A stretch of DNA of 64,000 nucleotides from Salvia splendens (Eukaryota > Streptophyta > Magnoliopsida > Lamiales > Lamiaceae). A model generated the notes under the pieces. That model worked only from the letters and a program-made list of their open reading frames with translations, did not search any database and was not told the origin of the DNA. The stretch lies in assembly GCF_004379255.2 (NCBI RefSeq), contig NC_056035.1, positions 34,921,208-34,985,207 on the forward strand. Reading direction: 5' to 3'. Both the position numbers and the translations under genes were made by a program. This document shows, one piece after another, positions 11,223 through 23,204 of this stretch (position 1 is the first letter of the stretch; the number at the start of each line of letters is the position of its first letter).

Positions 11223-11983
11223 ATAAAACGGTCTCTAACTACTATAGTTAAAATAAATAAGCATAAATCAAATAACATGCTTATCACATAGGATATCAAA
11301 TAATGCTCAACGAATAAAATCAAATTTTATTCTCTAATTAAATGTGGATTTAATTATATTAATTCTAAATTAATATAATTATACATATTTAATATTAATT
11401 CCAAATTAATATTATGCTGTGGAGTATATTTTATCATTTTCAGATGATAACTATGTCCCAATTTGTTAATCTAATTAACGAAATTAATCCAATCTATATT
11501 AATTCTAAATTAATAAATTTGTAAATCAATTAATAATTCCAAATCATCATCAAGCACATATATTATTTATAATTCCAAAAAATAATATTAACAAATTCTA
11601 GCTTATTAATCCATTAATCCAATTAATAAATTTATCATCTAATCTATATCAATTCCAAACTAATATAAACATATATTTAATATTAATTCTAAATCAATAT
11701 TAAAACACATTTACTATTATTATTATTCAAAATAATGATAGTAAATAATTTATTGGCTTGATTAATATTATTAATTCTAAATTAATAATGTGATTTACAG
11801 TGATCGAAATCACGATTTAGATACGATCCGGATCTTCAAAACCCGCTAGGGTTCTCGGAAAAATTCGCCTCCATGGTTCTGCCTTCATGTTGTACATACA
11901 ATTGAAATCAAATTTCAATTCATTGAATTCCAAATCCAAGTTATTGAGATTACTTAATTGTTAAGAGTGTGAAACTGTCGGCG

Positions 11984-12072
11984 GAAGCAGAGTAATTACT
12001 ATTCTCCATGCTCTCAATTTTAATTATTTGAAGCAGAGTAATTACTATTCTCCATGCTCTCAATTTTAATTT
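11984..12072. repeat. 46-bp tandem duplication in Copia-1 leader
   Basis: The string beginning GAAGCAGAGTAATTACTATT and ending CAATTTTAATT occurs at 11984 and again at 12030, apparently without mismatch over the shared part, indicating a recent duplication. Confidence 0.85.
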
Positions 12073-12272
12073 CGAAAATAATTGAGTAAATATTCAATTG
12101 TTTGCTTGGAATCTGGTTGTGGTGCTTGGAATATTGACCATCACTTTGCCGGGAGGCGTGCGTGCTTGTTCAAGAAGGTGAAAGAATATTGAAATCCAAT
12201 TTTAGAATTTTGATTTCCAAAATCACCCACAAATTAATTAGGAAATAAAATTAATTATGAATCAAGCCCCGG

Positions 12273-12284
12273 GCTCTGATACCA
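12273..12284 (-). other. Copia-1 primer-binding site (initiator tRNA-Met)
   Basis: The plus strand reads GCTCTGATACCA, so the element strand reads TGGTATCAGAGC, complementary to the 3' end of plant initiator tRNA-Met. It is one base from the LTR at 12286. This is the classic plant Copia minus-strand primer site and fixes the element's orientation. Confidence 0.95.
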
Positions 12285-12285
12285 C

Positions 12286-12730
12286 TGTTGGGAATTCTTG
12301 TATTCATCTAATGAGCGCAGCGGAAATTGCATACAAGAATAACAGATCTAGATTCATAATCATATTGCAAGTTGAGCACGTAATACACAACGGAACTAAA
12401 TCTTACTTGTTGTGTTGTTTTCTTCTACGATTGTGTCCTGCAAGTTGAATCCACTACTATCGAGGTCCACGTGTATTCCAATCCGATGCAGGAACTATCC
12501 CGGTACAATTGCTCCGTAGAAGAAAGCTAGGAATTCTCTCTACAGAGCTTTACGTATTTTCTCTCTAATGTTACGCTATTTCTCATCACCCACAATAGAG
12601 AATAAATGACCATTATATAGACAAAGAGTCATTATAGTTTCATGATTGTTGGGCTTATGGACTAAATATAATTGTAGCCCAACTATAATTATTTAATCCA
12701 TATTAATCTAATATAGCCAATATCCTTTCC
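12286..12730 (-). repeat. Copia-1 right LTR (5' LTR of the element)
   Basis: Begins TGTTGGGAATTC and ends CCTTTCC, where the usual terminal CA has become CC. It is followed by a CT-rich tract of host exon. A minus-strand TATA-like motif is present near 12612-12622. About seven differences from the left LTR were seen by eye. Confidence 0.93.
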
Positions 12731-12735
12731 CCCCT

Positions 12736-15700
12736 CTCTCTCTCTCTTCACCTCTCACAAAATTCCACACGACCGCAACTCCTCATCAATCATCCAGCAA
12801 TTCGCGGGGCACCTAGACGCCATTGAAATTCGAAAGATTCCTGAAGTAATTGTTTTAGTTGTATCGTATTTCCCCCAAATCAGCGAATTGGATGATGCAC
12901 AGGTGTTGATTCTCCTTCCGAAATGCATCGAATTGGTTAGAATCTCGAGTGAAATCGATAAGCCTGTAGAGTACGTGAACTCGGTTTTAGACGCTGTGAT
13001 TGAGTGTGATTGGAGTAATGTTCTGTTGATCAAACTAGTGGAGAGTATAAGGGATTTTGCTTCGTGTATTGATAAAGTTAGGAGGAGGGAGTTCCTGCAA
13101 AAGATTTTTGCGAAAATGAGGGAAGACGTTGAAATGCAGGATTTGCCTGGGCTGGTTTATCAGTTGGTACTGGCTGCCAAAGGGTTTGGGAAGAGGGAGG
13201 TGATTGAAGGGATTGTGTTGTATTTTGGGGGTGCCAATAAGGCCGGTTCAGTGATGAAGCAAGTGTTCATGTCAATTTTGCAGTTAAGCAGGATCCATCT
13301 TTGGGGCTGGAGGTTTTGGGACTGGTGAGGCAGGATTCTAGGGCTTTCAATCATTTTACTGTTAAAGTTTTGTTGTCCGTTGCCAGAATTAGGAGGTTCA
13401 GCGATAGTGCAATTGACATTCTGACAACGGCATTGTTTAATGCTTACAAAGATTATAAGTTTGCCAAGTGAGTGTTTAGCTCTTGCTATTCTTTCTATGG
13501 TCTTTACATATGCTCCTTGCATCTGATGTTGCTTTTAAGGTATATCTATTGCACTCATGTAATCAACTTGAATATCAAGTGTAAATTGAGGTCCCTTTCA
13601 AATTAACCTGTCAACAGCTTCAGATAATGATCATCAATATTATGCATAGATTGTATCAAGATTAATGAACTTTGACTGATTTTCATTATTGTCTAATCAT
13701 TTCCATGCCCGATTTCTTTGCTGCAGAGTCTGCAGATGGCTACCCGATGAACTGAAGGAGGAGTATCTGGAGAATGCTCGAGTAATAGAAAAGGCTATTC
13801 TTAAATCTGTGAGCTACTTTTGCCTTCATATTCTGCTATTGTTCTGAGAAATTATGCCTCAATTCGTGTAGAGTAAATATTTGGACTCGGTAAAGTAAAT
13901 CAGCCGTATGAATGTGGTGATTAATTAATGCACAAAACAATGAGTAGTTTATTTTTCATTGATTTTGATTATATTTTTGTCTGGATGTCTAGTTATTATA
14001 TAAATCATTTCTTCTCTTATAACAATTCTATGTAATCTTTTTGTAGGTGAATGGAAGTCACTATGGGAGAGAGCATATAGTACCTAGTATAGTGCAACTG
14101 GGGTTTGGATTGCTTCATGCAGTAGAAGAGGGTGCCCAGAAAGATATATCAAAATCTGATGGGCTTATGGGTACAGAGGAGTTAGGTACACAAGTACTGA
14201 AATGTTTGTTCGAAGTGCATGATATGTCAAGGAATGAGGTTAGTTATTTAGTGTAATATGGATACTTTTGGTTCTTAAATAGGGAGCTTTTCTGGTTTCA
14301 GAGCTTCTTCAGGGAACGCTAAATTTAAGAAATACACAAGCTAATATTTTCTATATTCATGGTATTCATTTTATTTGTTCATGTACATAGTAGACCATGA
14401 CACTGAGCTAATTACATTTCAGATAATTGAGCAATGCAAATACCATGTCCTGTCTATGAAGCCTGAAAAATGCTTCCCAATAACAAGGTAAAACTTTTTA
14501 GCTTTATATTCAGCTATTTGGTTGTTTTCTTCCTATTAACCTCATTTATTTTTACTACTTCTAGATTACTTGGATACTTGGTCCAAGTTCAACCACACCC
14601 AATGTTGGAACACATATCTCATTTGAAAGAAATGCTGGATTATTTCACATTTATGGATGGCAGGATTTCCTCTAATTTCGTTACTGTTCTACTTCCTCTT
14701 ATGAAGTTTAGTCGTAATCTTCAGGTACTTATTTTGCAACATGGGGCTCAGCCAAATACTGCAGCATCTGTCATGACTCATGTTAAATAGATACATTTTC
14801 AACTCTTGTTAGTGAAAGCAAACTGCTAAAAGAATTGTGAAACATGATATTTGTAGAGATTAGCATTTTCTATTGGCTTTTTAGAAAATTATGGGTTAGT
14901 GATTTGTGAAGCCTATCCATTTTCTATGGTAAACTTATATTGTTATCGATGTTATAAATGCCATTTTAACTCCCATCTGTGATCTTACCATTTCAGGATT
15001 ACACTATCTTGGTTCTAAGGAAGGCTATGTTTAGACGAGAAAATTCAGTTCGTCTTGCGGCATGTAGCGCCACTTTTGACCTGCTTTCTGCAGAAAAACA
15101 ATCAAAACCAGTTGGACTTTTTTCTTTTCAAGAATCAAGCAGCCAGGCCAGTTGCAGCCAGCAAGCTGAAGAACCTCATGCAACTAGAGCAGACCTTTTC
15201 CAAGAGCTCAGCGGGTTGCTGCAACGATGCCTTTATCAGCAGGTTCATTTTAATGGTTCATTGAGTTTTCATGCAGATACTTTACTTTTCCTGCTTTCTG
15301 ATCAGATACTCTGGACAAATTCTGAGTTCTAATTTAATTGGTTATACTACTTGAACCACCAAAGTGAAGGCATACTAAGGAGCTTATTTATCTACTTTTC
15401 CCATGTGAATTTATTCAGCCCTTTGAGATCTTAGTAGCCGTCTCTTTGCATATAAATTTGTGTAGACTGAATTACCATGAAATATCCTTTTTAGTTTTGT
15501 CAAACTGACCAATCTTGGTCTAAATAAAGGGTCACCGTATCCAAGTTTAACGTCTTACTATTTAATTCTGTAACCAGGCAAATGTCCGGGAAAATGTTTA
15601 CCATGGTATAATGAAGCTTGTTGTGGTGGATCCTCTGAGTTCCGGCACCATTTGTGACCTTTCTCCCACTTCCAGCGGTTTTACAAAGAGGTACTCATAT

Positions 15701-18700
15701 GCAGGAAATAGCTTGTAACCGAGCTATCCTGGTAAACCTTCTTGATTGTAATATCTGTTTGTACTTTTCTACCCGAGTTCAGGAAAAATCAGCTTTACCC
15801 GTCCCATCAGTTGACTTTATTTGTTAACATAATTCTGTCTAGAATGAAGAGCTTCAGTTGGGTATTGATCAATGTGTCAAACTAGAAAACGGGAAATTTT
15901 GTATTGAAGAGCCGTTGGACTGTCTTCTCTTTTGTGTCTCTTCGATTCTCCTTCTTCAACCACAAAATAGATCTGATCATCCTTCAGAATCAGTCCCCTG
16001 TTTTGGCTTCTCCATCTCCCAGGACAATGAGGTTAGTGAATTTCTTTCTGCTGGTTTAAATTGCTAGTTTTCTTTCTTTTAACCGACATTTCATTGACAC
16101 AACAATTATCAGGCAGGTAGAAATTTTTCTGCAGTTTCATTCTCAAATGCTTTAGCACAGATTCGGAAGTTTCTGAAGGTATTTTTCTGGTGCAATATCA
16201 CCAGAAATCAACTAAATGAGTCAGTTGTTATTCTTATCAAATAAAATGTGTATTTCTTGTGGTTTGTATTGGTCCAATGCCTGTAAGAGCAAGTCTTTTT
16301 GCAATTAAAATTCCAAGTCTTTTCATTCTTCATTCCTGGAATGTAGGTGTTTTTCTTTAGTTCTATTTGCTTATCAGTTTCTAACTTGTTTCCTATCCCT
16401 GATTTGTTCCTATGTTACCTCAGTATGTAAATCACTTCAATTTCTATTAGTTAGGTCTGCTGGGAAAGAAACAAGATTCAGACTCTACCCCAATAAAAGA
16501 AGAAAAAAGGAAGTGTTCTGCTACACTTTTATTAGGGATTCTTGAGGTTGTGATGAATAATATTGTTAATGAGTTGGTCAAAGCTGCTAATGAGCAAAAA
16601 CTAGAACTGGAAATGGAGCTTTCTCAGTTCGTTGAGATTCATGAGTTTGTGGACAAATATACATCTAATTCTAGACATGGCAGTGGAGCTAAAAAACCAG
16701 TGATACGACCTAGTGCCAGTGATGCTGCCGATAAACTTGCTATAGGCTGCGCAAAGCAGTCTCCAGATCGAACTCCTCTTTTGGCAACTTCGAGCATCCA
16801 TCATCTCTTGCGAATTTCACTAGAGTCATGGGAACTTGAAAATTCTAAGAATGGTGCAGCCTCGCAGAGAAACAGCCAACCTTCTTCTGGAAAGGCGCAG
16901 GTTCTTGGTTCAAAAATTCTTTCTAGAGTCTTACATATGTGCTTTCATCAACTAAAATTCTTCTCCCAAACTGGAAAAGATGATCCATTCAAGACGTTAG
17001 TTTATGGTGAAATTAAGCTTATCGGGCCTCCACTGCTGAATATAATTTTCTCTCTCAAGTCAGTTAGCAAGAAAGAAGCAAAGGTACAGAAAGATGTTGA
17101 ATGTAGAAAGGAAAATATTCATTTGGCCTTACTATGTCTGAAAAAGATAATTGAGGTAAGTTTGTCCAGCGCAAAGTATTTATGTTTGATTGATCACTTG
17201 GTATCAACCTCTCTGCCTGAGGAAAATGTTGCTACGTGTGCCTGGTGCGATGATGAATGCAAGCTAGCTGAAGGAATTGATGACCAGAGCACAAAAAGCA
17301 AAGAGTTATTTCTCAAGAGCATAAAGCCGCTACTTATTGAGTTTCTCGAATTCTCTTTCTTCCGTGAAGCTGAGGTAAATGCACTGTGCTTTATCCATCC
17401 TATTATGCCATCCATGTTAAAGAGATTAATTGTACTAGTAAACTCCCATGTGATGCTAGGTTATATTATATGAAATTGATCATCACCTCAAAGGGATACT
17501 GTGTTTTTTTCGTTGCATTTAATGCTATTCTACATCTGTATGTATTCTCAGATTTTATGTGACATGGTACTGATGATTGGCAAGAAGCTGCCCGAAGAAA
17601 GGAGGAATCTTGTTGGTTCCCTGGCGACACAACTCTGCAGGAGAAGTGATGTATTGAACTCAAAGGTTGCAAAAAGTTTGGTCTTCATTGCTGTCACTTT
17701 AACATCACCTCCAGCGGACATGGTTATCGCTGAAAATATGGCTGCAGAGCTTGTACAAGTTCTAGGCTCGGAGGATACGGATCCTGTAGAAGAATCTGAA
17801 ACCTTTCCTATCATAAAAAAATCAACCAGTCCTGCAATTTCTACAACTATATCTTTTTCGATAAGGCTCATCCATCACTGACATGGACTGAATTGCGATA
17901 AGGCTAAAGACATGCTATATGGCTACTCAGAAAGGCATTTCTTTTAATCTAACTGGAAAAGAGGCTCCTGAATTAGCTGTGGAAGAGGTATTGTACTCGA
18001 GAGCAGAAGCTGTTGTTAAAGTGCTATCACATTTCGTTGCCAAGAACCTGAAGGGTACGTATGCATGATATCGAACTCCCAATTCTTGTCTGTAGTTCTG
18101 TCTTCTTCACTAACTCCCTGTAAACACCGCAGATCCTCAAGCAGAACATTTACTGAAACTGGCTGCAAAATTTTACAAGTATCTAGCTCGGATCTCGAAG
18201 CTCCGAATCAGTCCTAAAGGGTGCAAGCAATTCTTACCCAGTTCCAAGTACCAAAGGCTGGTGGAAACACAACTTGTAGGAAATTAACAGCTCCTGTTTA
18301 TAATTTTGTTACTAAAATGCAGCAGGTATGAGAATTTATTACAGTATTCTCTGCAAATATTACTGCATTTTAAAATGGTTGTTTTGTTGCTTTTTTGTTT
18401 ATAGAATCAACAAGAGAGCAACACGAATAAAGGTCTAGTCAACAAAATCAAGAGGGAAAACAGATGCATCCCTGACTTGATTTTCCAGATCGAAGACTAC
18501 GAGAAGTATCTTATCCAGCTTAGCAAAATCACCAAACTCAATACGGAGCACCTCTAGGGACTTCAAGATTGTTGAGTCAACTGAAGATGCACCGGAGGAG
18601 CAAAACCCCAACCAGGAAGAAGCAGATTCCCATCATTCTACTGCACACAGTTCATCTGAGAGCGACAACAAAGGAGAGGGACCTGATGATGCTGAATGTG

Positions 18701-18861
18701 GTAGCCCTTTGGCTGCAGGAGATGGAGCTGATGATGGTGAACGTGGTAGCCCTTTGGCTGCAGATGACACGGAGAATGAGGATGAGGAGGAAGCAGCTCT
18801 CCGTCAAGTAAAGAGGGCGAGGACGAGCAGAGTAGTGCAAGACTCTGATGAAGAAGTGTAG
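12736..18861 (+). pseudogene. FANCI: FANCI homologue, remainder of gene with multiple frame lesions
   Basis: Conceptual exons with GT-AG borders: 12736-13467, 13727-13808, 14047-14238, 14423-14487, 14565-14724, 14997-15242, 15578-15690, 15843-16031, 16113-16178, 16451-17374, 17552-18054, 18133-18325, 18405-18861. Family-typical stretches include [48 protein letters not shown] and, before an acidic tail, KRARTSRVVQDSDEEV. At the position of the human ubiquitination lysine (after the conserved AMF and R) this copy appears to have Leu, not Lys. Frame breaks are inferred near 13265-13280, 15650-15665, 17850-17880, 18265-18280 and 18530-18560, plus TGA at 17889 where Trp is expected. All splice sites survive, so decay is recent or some indels are assembly errors. 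The Copia in exon 1 alone should abolish the full product. Confidence 0.85.
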
Positions 18862-19096
18862 CAAAATGCAGATTTCTTGAATGCTACTACATACATGCTA
18901 CAGGTTTCCCTCATGCTTATTTACTTAACAGCCAAACAGGAATGTTGCTAGTCGAGCGATTGTGTAAATGAATGATTGATATTATATTCATATATTTTGG
19001 TACAATGCTTATTGTTTAACGTTTTTTCATTTTTGTAATGATTTTTTGACAAATTACTACACAACGTTTTAACATGCATTAATAATATCACGAAGG
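18862..19096 (+). other. FANCI 3' flank
   Basis: AT-rich sequence after the stop codon, plausibly the 3' UTR and polyadenylation region (several AATAAT and TTGTTT tracts). No other feature seen before the hAT target-site duplication at 19097. Confidence 0.45.
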
Positions 19097-19104
19097 GGCG
19101 GATC

Positions 19105-21030
19105 TAGGCATGTACAATCCGGACCGCCGGTTCATGAACCGGAACCGGAACCGGCGCCGGCGGTTCGAACCGGATGGCGGTTCAAGTGGGCCGGTTCAGG
19201 TTCAGAAATATAGCGAACCGGAACCGGCGGTTCGCCGGTTCATAACATTAAAAAAAATTATTATTTATAAAAATCAACTTTTATATATAAAAATCAATTT
19301 TCACAAATAAATAAATACAATAATTTCATAATAGCCCATATTTATTTGTTGGGCCTATGATTCTAAGAACCATTCTTGGTTGTTTCTCTTTTATAGAGAC
19401 ATCCTTGAATATTTTGTGTTTCACTTTCAATGTGAGATAAAAATATGTTGAAATATTTTCTTGTATAACTACATGTTTAGATCATTCATTCATCTTTTTC
19501 CAATGTGAGATACAAAACTTTCTTTTGTTTTCTACTTTTCTTTATTTTTTACTACATTTTATTATTCACTAACTTAATCTTTATTTTTGTTATGATTCAT
19601 TTTCTAAGTCAAATTTATAGATAATAATAGAATCAAATAAAATAGTTCAATTAAATTTGAATATTGCATGTTGCTCATAATTTGTATATTTATAGAATGT
19701 GGGTGTGTTCAAATAATAATAATAATTGGATTTAAATGTGCTCACTTTTAAGAATTCTAAGAAACCATTCTTGGTTGTTTCTCTTTTATAGAGACATCCT
19801 TGAATATTTTTTGTTTCACTTTCAATGTGGGATAAAATATGTTGAAGTATTTTCTTTTATAACTACATGTTTAGATCATTCATTCATTTTTTTCAATGTG
19901 GGATACAAAACTTTCTTTATTTTCTACTTTTCTTTATTTTTTACTACATTTTATTATTCACTAACTTTATCTTTATTTTTGTTATGATTCTTTTTCTAAG
20001 ACAAATTTATAGATAATAATAGCATTAACGAGAATAGTTTAATTAAATTTGAATGTTGCATGTTACTAATAATTTGTATATTTATAGAAGGTGAACATGT
20101 TCAAATAATTGGATTTAAATGCAAGTATGTTGCTAATTTTTCTCAATATATTGATTAAAATGTGAAAAAAACAATAATTAATATAATTGGTATAATAATG
20201 ATAAAAATAGATAACTAAAGAATGATTTGTTTAGTGGTATAATATAGTTTATATATTTATATATTAGTAGTAGACTAATAGTATGATTTTGTATAATAGT
20301 TGTTATTCTAATAGATGTAGTATAATTTATACAAATAAAATTATTATTTGTGAATATATTCTTGATAGATAAGAATAAACAATTATTGAGTAATATGATT
20401 TGTATATAGATAAATAATTATTCATATTATAGTTATCACTAGATTAATACAATTTGTATAATAATTATTCTCTTAAAGTGTATAATGGTATTTATTAGTT
20501 AACATACACATAAACTTATACACAAACAAATCGATAATGATAAAGAATTAAAAAATAATACTTTATGTAATTATATTTGTTGTTAAGTTGTAATAATAGA
20601 AGATAGTTAAGATATAAACTAATATAAACAAAGATGATGGAGATGTATCATGTAGTTATAAATAAGGAGTTTTATCCCACATTGAAAGAAAGATCTACAC
20701 ATCCAAGAACATGTAGCTATAAAAGAGAATCATCGAATACACTCTCCAACCCAAAGGCTCAAGTCCAACATTAAGTGTAAATTGTAACTTATAAGTTGTG
20801 ACTTGTAGTCTTGTTGAAATAAACACTAAAACGAGAAGAAGAAAAAATTTTGAACCGCCTCGTGAACCGGAACCGGAACCGCCGGGACCCTTGGCGGGCT
20901 GGTTCCGGTTCATGGAAATGGTGAACTGTGAACCGCCGGTTCCGAACCGGAACCGGCGGTTTTTGAACCATGTGCACACCTAGGCGGACCCCGTTCGGAA
21001 CCAGCAGTTTTTGAACCGTGTGCATACCTA
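19105..21030. mobile_element. Non-autonomous hAT element with duplicated right end
   Basis: The left end TAGGCATGTACAATCCGGAC follows GGCGGATC (19097-19104). The right side carries the inverted end twice: ...CATGTGCACACCTA to 20982 followed by GGCGGACC, and ...CGTGTGCATACCTA to 21030 followed by GGCGGATC (21031-21038). The 8-bp duplication is exact for the outer right end. Subterminal regions are packed with GGTTC/GAACC and CCGGTT/AACCGG motifs on both strands, typical of hAT ends where transposase binds. The AT-rich interior has no transposase frame. Confidence 0.8.
19361..20120. repeat. Approx. 390-bp direct repeat inside the hAT element
   Basis: A unit beginning TTCTAAGAACCATTCTTGGT at 19361 recurs at about 19755, continuing through the same succession of motifs (AGAGACATCCTTGAATATTT, TAACTACATGTTTAGATC, TTTTTACTACATTTTATTAT). 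Identity is high but with small indels. No coding content; the short frame over it is spurious. Confidence 0.85.
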
Positions 21031-21499
21031 GGCGGATCCCCTACGGTGGTAGGAGACAGAGCACATAATGTTGTGTATAAAACACATTAAAATATACATG
21101 AAACGCAGAGCAATGCTTATATTAATTTTATTCATTTTCCCCTTAATTAATTACCCAGTACTTAAAATCAATACTACCATTGCAATAGGCTTAGGTCATC
21201 CACAATAGGAATAGCCCAGCCATAGCCTAGCCACAAACTCCTTCTGCCACATCATCAGCACTAAAAATCCTCCTGCCACATCATCAAAACAAGCAAATAG
21301 CCCAGCCATAGACTAGCCACATCACTAATAACAATTATATAAAAATGAAATAATTAACAATCACACAATATACGGAATTTAATATACGAGACATATACGG
21401 GAAACATTAATAATACTATTAAAATTTTAAAAAGTACAATAATTTAAAAAAAGTACAATAATTTAAAAAAATTACAATAATTAAAAAAAAAGTACAATA

Positions 21500-21933
21500 A
21501 TTCACTCCTCGTTTCCGTCGTCGTCTCCTTCGTCGTTGTCGCCACCCTCGCCTCCTCCTCCGTCGCCACCGTGGCCACCTCCTCTACTCCCGCCGGTCTC
21601 CCTGCGTGCCGCCTCCAACTCGTCCTGCATGCTCATGAGCAATGTTTGAAGCAAACTCTTCTCCACGGGGTCTACCGTCGCCCGCCATTAGGCCATCGTC
21701 TTGGCCATCTGAGCGCGCGTTTGTTGACGTGCGAAGAATTTGAAATCCGCTGTGGATTGGCCAAGGGGGGATGCCGACTAGACCTCCTGGGAACCCCCGG
21801 CGACCCCCCTCGCCTCCTGTTGAGCCCGCTTGTGCCCCCGGTAGACGACAGCCCTGATTCGGTCCCACCCCTTCCGGCAATCCTCCCCGTTGCGTGGCCT
21901 TCCCTCCGGGCAAAATGTCTGGGAGGCTGCTGC
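21500..21933 (-). pseudogene. Harbinger ORF1-like protein, C-terminal part
   Basis: Minus-strand sequence homologous to 34268-35000 of the paralogous element: it encodes the region around LKFFARQQTRAQM and an acidic Gly/Asp-rich tail (GGGGEGGDNDEGDDDGNEE-like) before a stop at about 21500. Frames are broken (an in-frame stop within the region corresponding to MAEWRATVDPVEK). It was joined to 23205 onward before hAT insertion. Confidence 0.6.
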
Positions 21934-23196
21934 TAGGGATGTCAATGTAACCCGAACCCGCGGGCCAGCCCGAATAACCCGATAAAATACAGGGTTAGGG
22001 TTGTAATTTCGCAGCCCGAATTTAAAATCGGGCCATTCGGGCTGACCCGTTCGGGTTGTCGGGTTAGGCGGGCTGACCCGTTCGGGTTACGGGTCGGCCC
22101 GTCGGGTTGAAGGCTTCTGCATAGCGAGCAGTTTTTGTAACGGTCATAACTTTCTCTACAAAGCTCCGATTGAGGCGTGCAATATATCCACGCGAAGCTC
22201 TTTCGAAAACGAAGAAAATGATATGTATTAGAGGTTTATTAGACTTCAAAATCGCGAGAAACATTGACTCAAACAAGGCTGCTGCACATCCACATATTTT
22301 GTGTACATTTTCTAAACCATTTTCTATCATTTCTCAACAAAGATGTAAACATATCAAAATATATAAATATAATCAAAATCATCCAAGACAACCCTCTAAA
22401 ACCATGCAAAATCCAAATACGTCAACCGACTATATAAGATCACGAAAAAAATCACTATGTGGTTCATGGATTCATAAATACTCGTATATAAAAGCTTTCT
22501 TTAGTATATTTCCAATATAATAGTGCAAAGTGTTTTGACGCCGCTTCGTCATTGAATTATGCGTACTTTGATGATTCTTAAAACAAAGATAAATTATTAT
22601 TTGACTTATTTACAGCTGGAATAAATTAAATTTGACTAATCATAATTCAAGAAAACTTAGAGTTACTCCAATTAGCTAGCATCTTGATAATTCACTCTTT
22701 AACAATTCAAAATATTTTTGTTACATCTACGATGCACCTCTAACGTTATAAAAATTTTATTTAATTTTCTACGAATTGATTTATGTTTGAATTTTGAAAT
22801 AAAGTGTTGATTTATGTTTTAAATACATAAACATAAACATACTATTGATAGATATTTTGTAAATAATTATGTAATGAATAAGTTATTTAAATCTTTTTTA
22901 AAAATATTAAAGAAAATTAAAAATACGTATTTCATTGTTGAATGATTAATTAAAAATATGTATATAATTAAAGAAAATTTAAAATACGTATTATTTTTTT
23001 GAAAATATTAAAAGAATTAAAAATATGCATTGGCCCGAATAACCCGGTGGGTTAGCCCGAAACCCGAAGGGTTAGGGTTAGGGTCGAACTTTTATAACCC
23101 GAAAAAATCATAACCCGAATAGCCCGTACCCGAATGGCCCGACAACCCGAATGGGTTGGCCCGAACCCGAACGGGTTGGCCCGATTGACATCCCTA
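21934..23196. mobile_element. Non-autonomous hAT element nested in Harbinger ORF1
   Basis: Starts TAGGGATGTCAAT and ends ATTGACATCCCTA, a perfect 13-bp terminal inverted repeat, with GCTGCTGC duplicated on both sides (21926-21933 and 23197-23204). Subterminal regions contain many CCCGAA/TTCGGG motifs on both strands. Length is about 1263 bp, interior AT-rich without a transposase. The paralogous element at about 34993-35012 has the unoccupied site (GGCTGCTGCTATCTTGCC). Confidence 0.92.
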
Positions 23197-23204
23197 GCTG
23201 CTGC

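Larger units (their letters stand above)
10534..12272 (-). other. Copia-1 leader region
   Basis: About 1.7 kb between the primer-binding site and pol, very AT-rich, with no gag frame. It includes a 45-bp tandem repeat (11111-11222) and a 46-bp duplication (11984-12072). The upstream part contains several short TTAATA-type repeats. Confidence 0.6.
5659..12730 (-). mobile_element. Ty1-copia LTR retrotransposon (Copia-1) in FANCI exon 1
   Basis: Two near-identical LTRs (5659-6102 and 12286-12730) flank a minus-strand pol ORF. The primer-binding site lies beside the right LTR and the polypurine tract beside the left, confirming minus orientation, antisense to FANCI. By eye the LTRs differ at about seven positions in 444, so insertion is relatively recent. 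The host duplication reads CCTCT (5654-5658) and CCCCT (12731-12735), one mismatch in a CT-rich tract; with this boundary the host reading frame is restored. The element has a long intact pol but almost no gag, so it presumably moved with Gag supplied by relatives. Confidence 0.95.

Noticed and set aside
22170..22520. 116-codon plus-strand frame inside the hAT element
   Set aside because: No domain similarity recognised and situated in the AT-rich interior of a non-autonomous element.
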